Shown one piece after another: positions 13,083 through 23,145 of a DNA stretch of 64,000 nt; the stretch's first letter is position 1, and each line of letters starts with the position of its first letter. Under the pieces are notes generated by a model. That model searched no databases. It worked only from the letters and a program-made list of their open reading frames with translations, and was not told the origin of the DNA. The stretch lies in assembly GCA_945643635.1 (NCBI GenBank), contig CALZFC010000043.1, forward strand, positions 3,157,501 to 3,221,500. Direction: 5' to 3'. Position numbers and translations under genes: made by a program. This DNA comes from Allodiplogaster sudhausi. Taxonomy: Eukaryota > Nematoda > Chromadorea > Rhabditida > Diplogasteridae.

Positions 13083-13292
13083 TCACTCTCTCTCACTATG
13101 TATCTCGTGTTCCCTCGCTTTCTCCCTCTGCCACACTCTTTCGCATCCTCTCTCACTGCCTGGCCCTCACACGATGCTGTCCTAGATTGCCGGTGTCTCT
13201 AGTGGTTTCCCTTTCTTAGCCTATTTGCGTATCTCCTCTCTCAATGCTGTCTCATCATCATCTTTCATCGCAAATCCCTCTCCTTCACCTCG

Positions 13293-13345
<53 letters not shown>

Positions 13346-13870
13346 TTCTCTCTTTCTCTCTTTCTCTCTGTCTTCTCTGCCTGCATAATATAGCACGCAC
13401 GCGACCTTTTTCGCAGCGATTCGCCGAACTCCGTGGATGGATTTTTAAATTCGCGCCAATGCCTGATTGCCAGGCCCTTCTGTTGGCAACATTCCAAAAC
13501 AGCAATTTCTTATATTCTCTTGGATTTTAAACTTTTCGTTGTTTTACTGTTTGTCTTTTTAAATTGCTTCTTATTGCGCTCCTTAATTGTCAGTTATCAT
13601 TATTATCGCTTTTCAATGTGCGAAATAGGTAAGAATGCCGTTTTTACCAAGACGTATAAAATCCAACGATTATGCTGGCTGAATATCGTCCAGAAGAACA
13701 GCTAAATATGAGCTTTTCATGAGAGATGAGTGGTTTTAAACGTATAAAGTTATCTTCATTGTATTCCGGTCGCTGAGTCTTAGAGTGGCACTCAGGAGCA
13801 GTGTTTCCCTTTTGTTCTTAAGGGAATAGTGCCACTATTTAAAATAAGTAACTGAATGCAGTTTGTGTAG
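5650..13870. other. Gene-poor region dominated by GA/CT tracts
   Basis: No complete gene was recognised on either strand. Tracts include CT near 6500-6575, 7650-7690, 8269-8330, 8600-8645, 9775-9866, 13039-13090 and 13299-13372. GA tracts lie near 7915-8093, 10138-10225, 11800-11850, 12017-12042 and 12815-12890. A few non-repeat open segments (about 6050-6215, 10870-10980, 11100-11258) might be exons but have no family resemblance and no consistent splice partners. Confidence 0.6.
7915..8093. repeat. Compound GA microsatellite with internal duplication
   Basis: The purine tract contains two copies of a higher-order block of about 70 bp (GA run, AAAG interruptions, then AAGTTAGAGAAGGAAG). Unequal exchange or slippage of a block rather than of a dinucleotide therefore shaped it. 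It is not coding. Confidence 0.85.
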
Positions 13871-16430
13871 ATGGCAGCCGAGTCCGCAGTGACTCCGTCT
13901 GCGAGTGGGGATGGCGTGACCGGCTCGGAAGCGGGCGCATCGTCACCCTCACACGCCCGCTCCGACTCGCCAACCCTCTCCGCCTCCACTCAAATCTCTG
14001 TCGAAGATTTGGACAGGTTTATTTATCGTTTATTTTTTCCCTTGTGTGACTGTAACCTAGATGAGTTGCCACAGATATTCGTCATTTTGTTTGTTGTGAC
14101 CACTTATTTTATGCTGATTTTAAAGTGACTTGAAATATATATTTTCCCCTGAAGTTGTTTTAGACAAATCGCAACTCTGATGCGATGCGAGTGCATCTCC
14201 GAGCAAGAAGTGAAGACTCTCTGCTCAAAGGCACGCGAGATTCTCGTCCAGGAAGGAAATGTCCAAGTCATCGACGCGCCCGTTACGGTACACTCTTTCG
14301 CTTTCATCCATTCACTTCTTGTTCTTTGCTGCTTTTGTCACTCGTGAAAAATCGCGACAAACTTTTTTTCATTTCAGATCTGTGGCGACATCCACGGCCA
14401 GTTTTATGACCTCATGGAATTGTTTCGGGTCAGCTTTACTTGTCACTTTATTTGATATACCGAGTTTGTATTTAATAAACTTTGTTCTTTATGAAGTCGA
14501 AAGTTATCCATATTTGTCTATGATGGCTGAATTCTAAACATGTTTATTTTAAGCTCTTTTTGTGAGTATCTTCGTCCAAAATCCCGAAATTAATTGTAAA
14601 AAATGGATACTGTCAATTATCATTCAGTTATATGACATCCCTATTCCTTCTGTTTTTAAAACAGTTTCCGTTGATTATTCTCGTTGTTTTACTTTGGTTT
14701 GGTTTTGGTTGAATTGAAAGATTAATTCCTGGTCTATTGTGAGTAGACCTGCATCTCTTATCCATGAACGAAGTGAGGCCCCTTCCAGGTCGGCGGCCCT
14801 GTTCCCGACACGAATTACTTGTTCCTCGGTGACTTCGTCGATCGAGGCTTCTACTCGGTTGAGACGTTTCTGCTTCTTCTTGCACTGAAGGTGGCGACCT
14901 TTTTTAATAGCCGCCATACCCTAAAAGTTTTTAATCCATAAGAGTGTTTTACATCCTAGATTTATTGCTTAAATGCAGGAGAACATAATTTAGGTCCGAT
15001 ATCCCGACCGAATGATGCTGATACGCGGAAATCACGAAAGTCGCCAGATTACACAGGTTCATTTCGACCAAGAAAAGCATTATTTAAGTGATGCAACGTG
15101 ATGAAAAACTTCCTCAACATTTGTTGTATCGTTCCTGCTGTTTCCACAAGCATATTACTTATGGGTGTTTTTTTCAAATAATACGAAAATTGATTAGAGT
15201 GAATATGAATTAAGGTATACGGATTCTACGATGAGTGCCAGCGTAAGTATGGCTCAGCTGCAGTGTGGAGGTGCTGCACTGAGGTCTTCGACTTCCTCTC
15301 TCTCTCCGCAGTCATTTGTGGCAAGGCTAGCATTCCTTCTTTCTGTTATTACAATAATGAGAGAATTTTTTATTTTATGTTCTGTTATTTGTTTTTTTCG
15401 CTTGTTGAAATAAGAATTCCGCATGAGTAATTGACATTTTTTAATTTGGCCTGATGAAATAAAATAAAAAGTTGCAGGTGTTCTGCGTGCACGGTGGGCT
15501 GTCGCCGTCAATCCAGACCTTGGATCAGATAAGAACCATCGACCGCAAGCAGGAGGTATGATTCCTGAATCCCCCAGGCATCTGTGCCTTTCGAGGTAGT
15601 CGACTGACGAGGAGTTCTTGATCGGCTTTGGGATTGTCTGAATATCTACTCTTTTCTACGGGGCCTACAAAGAAATGCATTCCTTCAGGTGCCCCACGAC
15701 GGGCCTATGTGCGATCTCCTATGGTCGGATCCAGAGGATTCGGTTGGCTGGGGGATGAGTCCGCGAGGGGCAGGGTATCTTTTCGGCTCGGATGTTGTCA
15801 AGGTCAGGGGATTCGAGTGACATATAAAATGAAATCAAGATAACCAAGTTCAAGATGGCCTCAAGTCCTTACAATTTCTTTTTGTCGAGTATTTGGGAAG
15901 CTTGATTTTTAAAATTTTCAGACGTTTTGCGAGACTAACGGAGTGGAAATGATCACGAGGGCTCATCAGTTGGTAATGGAAGGATACAAGTACCACTTCA
16001 ACGAGGTTTGCTTACAATTTGCTACCTGATATTGGTTCGTTTGTGTTGAAATAGGCGAAACCAAGTAAAAAGCTGCATTTTGAATCTATAAAATGAACTA
16101 GTCAACGGAATCGAATGCCTTTTCTCTGCAGACAGTGCTTACGGTATGGTCTGCTCCGAACTACTGCTACCGGTGCGGGAACGTCGCTGCGATCCTCGAG
16201 TTGGACGAGCAGCTCAACAAGGAATTCACCATCTTTGAAGCGGCGCCACAGGCACGGCTCTTACTTATCTTTGATTTGTGAATTTGATATCAGTATCAGT
16301 GGCTCCCGAGTATTGTCTATTTCTAGGGGAGCTGTTTTTTTTTACACTTCCATTATTCTCATGATAACTATGTTTGCAGGAGAACCGTGGAGCTCCGGCG
16401 AAGAAGCCCCAGCCTGACTACTTCTTGTAA
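13871..16430 (+). CDS. PPP4C: Serine/threonine protein phosphatase 4 catalytic subunit, 11 exons
   Basis: Exons: 13871-14016, 14164-14287, 14378-14428, 14789-14890, 14994-15056, 15215-15325, 15478-15555, 15689-15802, 15922-16005, 16132-16251, 16380-16430. Together they encode 347 residues. The metallophosphatase motifs are intact: GDIHG in exon 3, GDFVDRG in exon 4, RGNHES in exon 5. The product ends in the methylatable DYFL tail typical of PP2A-like catalytic subunits. From EDLDRQ onward it tracks human PP4c closely, including [22 protein letters not shown] and NYCYRCGN; it is PP4 rather than PP2A or PP6. PP4 acts with regulatory subunits in DNA repair, centrosome and signalling control. Oddities: 40 extra N-terminal residues rich in Ser and Ala, and GC donors in introns 6 (15326) and 10 (16252). 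The ATG at 13871 is the only one in frame with exon 1. Confidence 0.96.
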
Positions 16431-17086
16431 CGAGTGCTGCCAGTTCTACAGTATAATCAAATGATCTGGTAACTGCCCAAGACTTTAAGATTGAGAATTG
16501 TTTCTTGTTATCTCTCCATTCACATTGACCTACGCTTCCCACTCATTATCATTGAAAGTTAACTGGGGATAACTTTGATTTGTCGGTCGCCCATTGTGTA
16601 GAATATCGATGCTAGCTATCGCGTAAACTTTCTCCTACCATTAAGAGCAGAGCTGGGTGCTAGCTTATTTCTTGATTCTTTTCATATAGTTTTAAATTCG
16701 TGAATGTGAGCTGTGCATTTTAGTGTGATATCGAATGTTTATTCATCTATCCAGCCACTCTCCCATTGTGCCCCTTTTATACTGTGAACCGTATTAATAT
16801 TGGCGATTTAGAATTAATCGAGATTAGTGATCTTTTCGATTTCTAATGCTATTTTCGGTCTCGTTTATCCCTGACTTATGCGTATTCGAAGATAAAAATG
16901 AGCGTTTGTTCAATATAGAAAGAAGTTGGTGAAGAGTTCTTAAGATCTCTGATTATATCCGATGACTACTAATTTTACTCATGGTTTGGACCAACCATCT
17001 TTTCAGCAATCATTGAGGAAGGTGCAATGGTTACTTCTATTTTCGGTTGTTTACGTTTCTCTAGTAACTCGTCTGCTTTCAGTGCA
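16431..17086. other. Intergenic region between PP4c and MYCBP
   Basis: This AT-rich stretch lies directly after the PP4c stop and presumably holds its 3' UTR and the MYCBP promoter. No microsatellite, RNA gene or exon was seen. The sequence up to the MYCBP start reads tctgctttcagTGCA just before the ATG, so the start exon may follow a splice acceptor of a 5' UTR intron or a spliced-leader site. Confidence 0.5.
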
Positions 17087-17829
17087 ATGTCCAACGGAAG
17101 GTACATAGACCACGAAAAGATGGACAAGGAGACTGAGGTGAGCATTTTTTTTATAATCTGGAAATAATGGCTTCTTCCCTGTGCATTCTACATGTCAATG
17201 GGTGACGAGAAGCGTGAACGCGCTGTGACAGTTGTAAGCGATCTAATAGTGGGTGTTGGTCTCAGGTCTTCCGTCGCTATCTGGAGGAATCTTCTGTGCT
17301 GGAGGCGATGACGAAGGCCCTGACTCAGCTGAAGACCAAGGAGCCTCGCCCTGCCGACCCGCTTGGCTTCGTCGTCAAGGTCAGAATGAGAGATTCATTC
17401 TTTTTTTTTTCTTCTTCTGTAAATGGTATGATCTTTTTGCTACAATTAACTTCTCTCTGGTAATGGGTGAAATAACCGCTTGTCTCTTGAGTGTCTCGCT
17501 GGGTCACAGAAGGGTTCGGTGGAGCAGCCAGCACTCGAGGCTGCTCTCCGCGCGGCTTCTGCGGACAATCATGAGCTCACTGTTAAGCTCAAGGTGTGCA
17601 TGTACTTAAATTTGCATTATTGCATAGCACCAGTCACTATTATCTTTGCTTTGAGCGACGAATTTCCTTTCACTAATATTCTTAAAGACAATTTTGAACC
17701 CAAGAAAGAAAAGGCAGCTTGTAGCCCCCCCCCCCCCCGAATAGCATAATACCTAATTTCGTTTAGGAGGCCCAAGACGAGATTTCAAAGATGAAGAAGA
17801 AGCTGAATGGTAAGAATAGCACCACATGA
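17087..17829 (+). CDS. MYCBP: c-Myc-binding protein (AMY-1) homolog, 4 exons
   Basis: Exons: 17087-17137, 17266-17379, 17510-17593, 17767-17829. The predicted protein has 103 residues, the same length as human MYCBP. The hallmark FRRYLEESSVLEAMTKALTQ matches the human FRRYLEKSGVLDTLTKVLVA segment. It is followed by a DPLGFVVK stretch and a short C-terminal coiled coil (residues about 56-97, AALRAASADNHELTVKLKEA). The family are small helical adaptors that bind MYC and A-kinase anchoring proteins and also occur in ciliary complexes. The reading frame runs past a gtaaga after the last coiled-coil residues to a TGA at 17827, so an additional 3' exon is possible but not needed. The start follows a tttcag, as expected for trans-splicing or a 5' UTR intron. 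Confidence 0.9.
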
Positions 17830-18564
17830 ATGAAGTCGTCTTCTTCGTTCTGCATTCATGTTGTATTCTACAAGAATTGTTTTTTGAACGCCAGTGTGCT
17901 CCGCCTTTTCCGTGGTTAAGCGAAGTTGGTATGTTTGGCCAACATTGAAGTTGTCGGCTATTCTAGTGTCTACGTTTTTTCTCTCATAAATATCACTGCC
18001 CATTCATATCCTCTCGCGTTATTAATGATTTTTACTTTGAAATTTTGCTACTTTAGCCTAGTTAACTTTTCTAGTGACCTAGTGCTGCTTTGTTGAGATA
18101 TTGTCACATTGTTGCCTAGGGTTCAGCTATTATGGTTGCTTTGAAGGTTGCTTCTACCTCCAAGAATTCGTGGTCTCCTTATCGTGATCCTCTGAGGATA
18201 GGGTACTCTTGATAGGGTATGGTATTCTTGATCAAAGGAAGCTTGGCATTCCTTATCACTTAGTGATAATCATCTTTGGCTCACTTTGCTCTTAAAAATG
18301 GCTTCTTTACGGAATAAGCTAACTTTAATTGTTTTTTTGTCGTCCTAAGATAAATCCATGAATTGTTTCGGAGTTGGTGAAGAGATAATGGCGTCTAGCG
18401 TCGCTTAACTTACCCCTGTCCTGGATGATTGTCGAGTTGTAACCCCTATCCTGAATGATTGTCGAGTTGTACTGACCATGAGTGCCACGTGATACGGTAG
18501 CACTGGGTAAGGAAGTACGGCATGACGGAATGTTGCTTAGCCATGTCTATTCAGCATCCTCAGA
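17830..18564. other. Intergenic region with 31-bp duplication
   Basis: No exon was seen. At about 18412-18470 a segment of about 31 bp ending TGATTGTCGAGTTGTA occurs twice in tandem with a few mismatches. A run of 13-14 cytosines lies just upstream of this region, inside the MYCBP third intron (about 17727-17739). Nothing here looks like an RNA gene. Confidence 0.5.
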
Positions 18565-19416
18565 ATGCTGTCCTCCCTGGCCCGCCGAGTGCTACTCTCC
18601 TCTCCTCGCTCATGTCCCCTCCAGCTGCTTCCCTCTTCCATGTCCTCGGCTGCCCCAGCCGCCCTCCGGCCGCAGATGAAGGATCGCATTGATAAGATGG
18701 TTCGCTTTGAATCAAAGATGGGTTTTGTTCATTGTTTTTTTTAATAATTCTCTCCATCTCTCTTTCTTTCTACATTCTTATTCTATCTTCTCATTTATAT
18801 CTGTCCAGTCTATAAATTCATTACTAGTGTTGTGTGCACATCGAAATTTGATCTAAGGTCTCTTGTAGGTAGCAGCGGACCCAGTTGTCGTCTTCATGAA
18901 GGGGACTCAGCAGCAACCAATGTGCGGGTTTTCTCGCAACGTCATATTGGTTAGTTTTGCTGCTCCCAATTCAGCAGAGTCTCTATCTGGCTAGTCGGTC
19001 TAATGGAGCGAATCTACCTCTCTCTTTAAATGCTGACTCCACTTTCCAGGTGCTGGACTACCACGAAGTCTCCTTCAAGGACTACAATATCCTCGAGGAC
19101 GAACAGCTTCGCGAGTCCATTAAAATGTACAGCGAGTGGCCGACTATCCCTCAGGTTTATCAATATTGGTCTTTCTTTTTTACTGCATCTTTTTTCTGTT
19201 ATAAATGTAATATGTAAAATGAAGGTAGTTGCTTTAAAAGTTTTTTTCTTCTGTGAATAACATAACATAATGTTTTTAAAGGTTTATGTGAAGGGCGAGT
19301 TCGTAGGGGGCTGCGATATCTTGGTCCAGATGCACAAGGACGGAGAGATTTCCGATCTTTTCGACAAGCACGAGATTCCCAACAAGTTTGGCGAGTGCAA
19401 GAAAAGCGATAAATAA
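18565..19416 (+). CDS. GLRX5: Monothiol glutaredoxin 5, mitochondrial, 4 exons
   Basis: Exons: 18565-18699, 18869-18949, 19050-19154, 19282-19416. The product has 151 residues. The first about 35 residues are rich in Arg, Ser and Leu without acidic residues ([17 protein letters not shown]), a good mitochondrial presequence. Then come VVFMKGT, the monothiol active site CGFS, the WPTIPQ cis-proline segment, and [14 protein letters not shown], which forms the glutathione-binding GG motif. This is the class II glutaredoxin that passes Fe-S clusters from the ISCU scaffold to later assembly factors. All motif residues expected for cluster and glutathione binding are present. Length and exon phases fit; alternative identities (cytosolic GLRX3) are excluded by the lack of a thioredoxin domain. 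Confidence 0.95.
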
Positions 19417-20051
19417 ACATCCCTTTGACTCTCCTCGTTCGGCTCGCATAGCTGTTCATTCTGAATCAGAAGTCAGCTTATGCCCTCTTTTGAGTAGGCA
19501 CAATTGCAAGTTTAGATGACTTAACCACAATAAGATGTTGTTGATAGTACGGTTGTTATGTGTTTCTGAAGGTCGCTAAAGAAGTATTTCCCATGTCAAT
19601 GACGTCACAGCAACACTGTACATACTTAGGTAATCGAGAGCATACTATGGATGAATATTTATGCGGGCGTAGGTGACTCGGTTCATATGACATGACATGA
19701 AAGTGATCAACAGCTTAGGTACAAAGCCTGGCATCATTCCTACCATAAATGTCGTGCAACTGCCGTATGATTAGTTGATTATGTCTGAGGAGTACAGAAG
19801 GCGGCGACTGAGGGAGAAGCATAGAATGTATCACGGGAGGGGCTTAGCGTGGCTGCGAGTCGGACTGTTTCTCGCGGTAATGCTGACGAAGACGGGCTGA
19901 AGGAAATAAGAGGATTAGACATGAACGAGCATGGTTTCTATATCTTCCTTGTATAGCCCTAGCAAAATTAGACGGTTCCAGTGATGGAAAAGTCCCCTTA
20001 TTTAGACGGGATAATAATATTCACGCACAGGAGAACATGCACGATAGTATC
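19417..20051. other. Intergenic region between GLRX5 and dachshund 3' ends
   Basis: The two flanking genes converge here, so the stretch should hold both 3' UTRs. No microsatellite, exon or structured RNA was seen. Confidence 0.5.
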
Positions 20052-23000
20052 TCATAGATTACTAGACTCCTGTAAGAGAAGAATGAGAAGTAACCGACCG
20101 ACTCTTCTCTTCTGCTGTTTCAGTTCTCTCTCCGCCTGCTCTGCTCTCTTTCGCTGTTGCTCCTCGCGGCTTCGCGAGTTCTCTGAATAGATCTAGATGA
20201 CATGGTGTTCCCCTTGATGGGACTTGAAATGTCACTGACCTCTCTCCTCAATGCTCACTCCGTGTGATCGGAGCGCTTCAATATTGCACTCCAGCAGAGA
20301 GATGAGTCGAGTGAGAGACGCAGACAAGGCGAGAGTATCCGACGGACAGAACAGCTCGCTGCTGCTTCTATTGCGCGCAGTTGGCATGGGCACGGCTGTA
20401 GCAGATGGCGGGTACTGTAAGAGTGGAACCCTCACTTTTCTGCAGCTATTTACACTTCTTCCTTGAGGACTCATTTTAATCTGAACTGTCTACTTAGGGA
20501 AAGTTAAGGGTGTCGTACGTGTTGATGGCTAAGCCTTTAATAAGCAAAGTGTGCGTATGTAGGCTTGTATGTAAATAAATATTTTGAAGCTTTACGCCCA
20601 GGGGATATCTATTAATGTTGTTTTTCCTGGTCCCATGCTCTGTTAATTGGCAGACGCACCTGTGTTTGGATGTCACTTGACTCGTCTCCGTTACGTAGGA
20701 GGCGGTCATCTTTCACTTCTTCTTGATCACCTTCAATTTGGCCAGAGCTTCTTAAAAATGTAAAGCCACAACTGCTTAGCGAGAGATTTGCTTCAATTTG
20801 GATGTTCAAACGAGGCGGATTAGGTTCCACTCGTATTGGGAAGCGATTTGTACATATGTAGGTATATCAGTACCTCTCTCTCTCTCTATCTCTCTCCCAC
20901 ATATTTCCCGTTCTCGCGCTCTTGCCTCTTTTCTCAGTCTAACACGCATTCACCACCTACCAATCTACCTTATGTACATAGGTGTGCATACATACGTACA
21001 ACAAATTAACTCTGTATATTTCGTAATTACAGAAATTGAGATTTGCCCTTGACTGCGTCTTACAAGGAAGCGCGGGCGAGCTGATGGTAGAAGAGGAGGC
21101 GATGGCCTGAGGGGCCGTGGAAGAGAAAGCCTCGGTGGCTGCACTGGTGGGGGGCCAAGCGGTGAAATCGGTAGAAGTACAGCCGGCTGAAGAAGTCGAC
21201 GTCTCTGCCTCCTCCTCCCGCTCCATTCCAGCCTCATCCTCAGCGGAACGCGCGTGTCTAAGGCAAGGATATCTTAGATCTACTCTAATCTGTGGATATG
21301 CGAAATCCGGCAGATCTAAATCGTAGAGATCTACACAGAGAAATGGGAGAACTAATTCTGCAGTCGTATCTACGCACTGTCAACGGATTCTATATAGCAT
21401 GGCATTTTGCAACAACAAATATACTATTTATAAAGAAAGATGGGTTGTTCCTGGAAAACGTAAAGAAGTAATATGCTCGTACTCGGCGGTGGCAGAGAGA
21501 TCGGCAGCCGGACGCGGAAGGGGAACGGCGGCGGCCGAGGCGAGGAGTTGCTGCATGACGAGCTGCTGGGTGAGGGAGGGCAGCAGCTGGCTGAGCAGCG
21601 ACGGAGTCAGCTGAGAATACGCCAGCAGGGGATGGCCACACGAGGCAAGGCTACGATCCATCGCATCAGAAGGGGGCAGAGAAGAGACATCGAACGGAGA
21701 CACGTCGTCTGGATGTATTCGTCATTTTAGTATTTGCAGAAAAGAGACGGTCAAGCGAAAGGGATATGTACGTATATATCCAGATATCGTTGAAGTTCTT
21801 TTCGAGGGTATCAGCAATGTGCAAAAAAGAACAGCAACCTTCTTCGCTCTTCGCCCTCTTGGTTCCTCCACTGCCAGAGCAGGACAGTTGACCATCGTCA
21901 CTGCACTGCCGCTTAGGGGGCCGCCCAGGGCGATTACTAAACAGGCACAGTTCGTATTCACCACCACTCCCACGCCTCTTCCCCTCTCTGATCCAAACTT
22001 TCTCTGTTCCCTTCCTCTCTCTTTCTCCTCCATCTAACCACGAGCTAGAGCAGTCTTCAAAGAGTGCATCAAAGTCTCCTTCGGCAATGAGCTTACACCT
22101 GTTAACACCCGGCTGAATTGCGCCGACCGAGCGCAGAGCACGGACCTGATCATAGAATGACGGGAGAATTATAGCGACACAAAGATAAACCTCAGTCTAT
22201 TTATTAGAGTACTGTGGATAAAGAGTTACACTAATTTAGTTGTAAGCATTCAATTCCACAGTTATTTAAAGGAGGCAGCCGAGGGAAGGCGAATAGCAGA
22301 ACAAGAGAGAGATCTCCCCACCTGCTCGACATTGCATGCGACAGGCACAATGCTCAGTCGCTTCAGCTTCGTGTACACCGTATGCAGGCCACCCACCATG
22401 TGCTTCAGGAACATCTCGTACACCTTAATTACTCGTTTCTTCCTGTTCCTCTCTCGCTTCTCCTCTCACTCCAACCTGCGGCAGACAGATCATGGTGACT
22501 CCTCGTATATGGAAAGCAGCGACTCTCTCTCCTCGGTACTCGATGACAACTGCCTGGTTCTCTGCGTCGAGTGCCGAGTGCATTCCTCGCGGAGGCTGGC
22601 TGCAGTTGCTGCACGGAGAAGTCAGCGACCGGTCGCAGACCACTTCGCGACTGCCGAGAAGACAGCCAGAGGGCGGAGAGGAGAAGAAAGAGAAACTTCC
22701 TGAGATTATTACTACGTTTAGGAGTCATCTCAATGAAATAGTCGTCAAACCCTTTCTGACGTGTTATAAATAAGTTAGCGTGTGTTCGGGTACACATGAT
22801 ATTAGTGTATGCGCATACATACACATAAATACATTCGTATGTACTTACAATATTAACCCTTCTTTCCTGCTTTTTCTTCCTCTCACCTGCCGCTTCGACC
22901 GCCCTCGCCATGCTGCCCAAGGCGTCGGCGGCGCTGACTACTGTAGCTGCCGATGTGGGCGGGGCTAACAATGCAACGCCTACGCTCGAGGCTACCGAAG

Positions 23001-23145
23001 TGGGAGGGGCCAGGAAGGAGGCCACGCCCACATCTGCATGGGGGCGTAGCTGCAGCTTCTCGTGGAGGTCAGCTAAGCTTCGCATTAGCATGAGATTCGG
23101 CTTGAGCATCAACTCTGGAAGATGATAAAGCATGACTGAAGGCAT
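20052..23145 (-). CDS. DACH: Dachshund (DACH/SKI family) transcriptional cofactor
   Basis: Exons, 5' to 3': candidate first exon 22887-23145; 22476 to about 22640; 22322-22423; 22042-22145; 21839-21936; 21483-21708; about 21060-21260; 20660 to about 20750; 20240-20414; 20052-20182. The DACHbox-N is unmistakable: EYRGERVAAF, MICLPQ, FLKHMVGGLHTVYTKLKRL, CNVEQVRALRSVGAIQPGVN, then RPGRPPKR. The C-terminal exons give a shorter coiled-coil DACHbox-C (ASLTRLISLLECNIEALRSH, then a Glu-Arg-Gln helix). DACH proteins act in the nucleus with Eyes absent and Six factors in eye, limb and neuronal patterning. The middle is alanine, serine and leucine rich, as in other DACH proteins. Two joins (first to second exon, and the acceptor of the 20660-20750 exon) do not close in phase with the sites I chose, so the exact start and one internal junction are uncertain. 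Confidence 0.88.
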
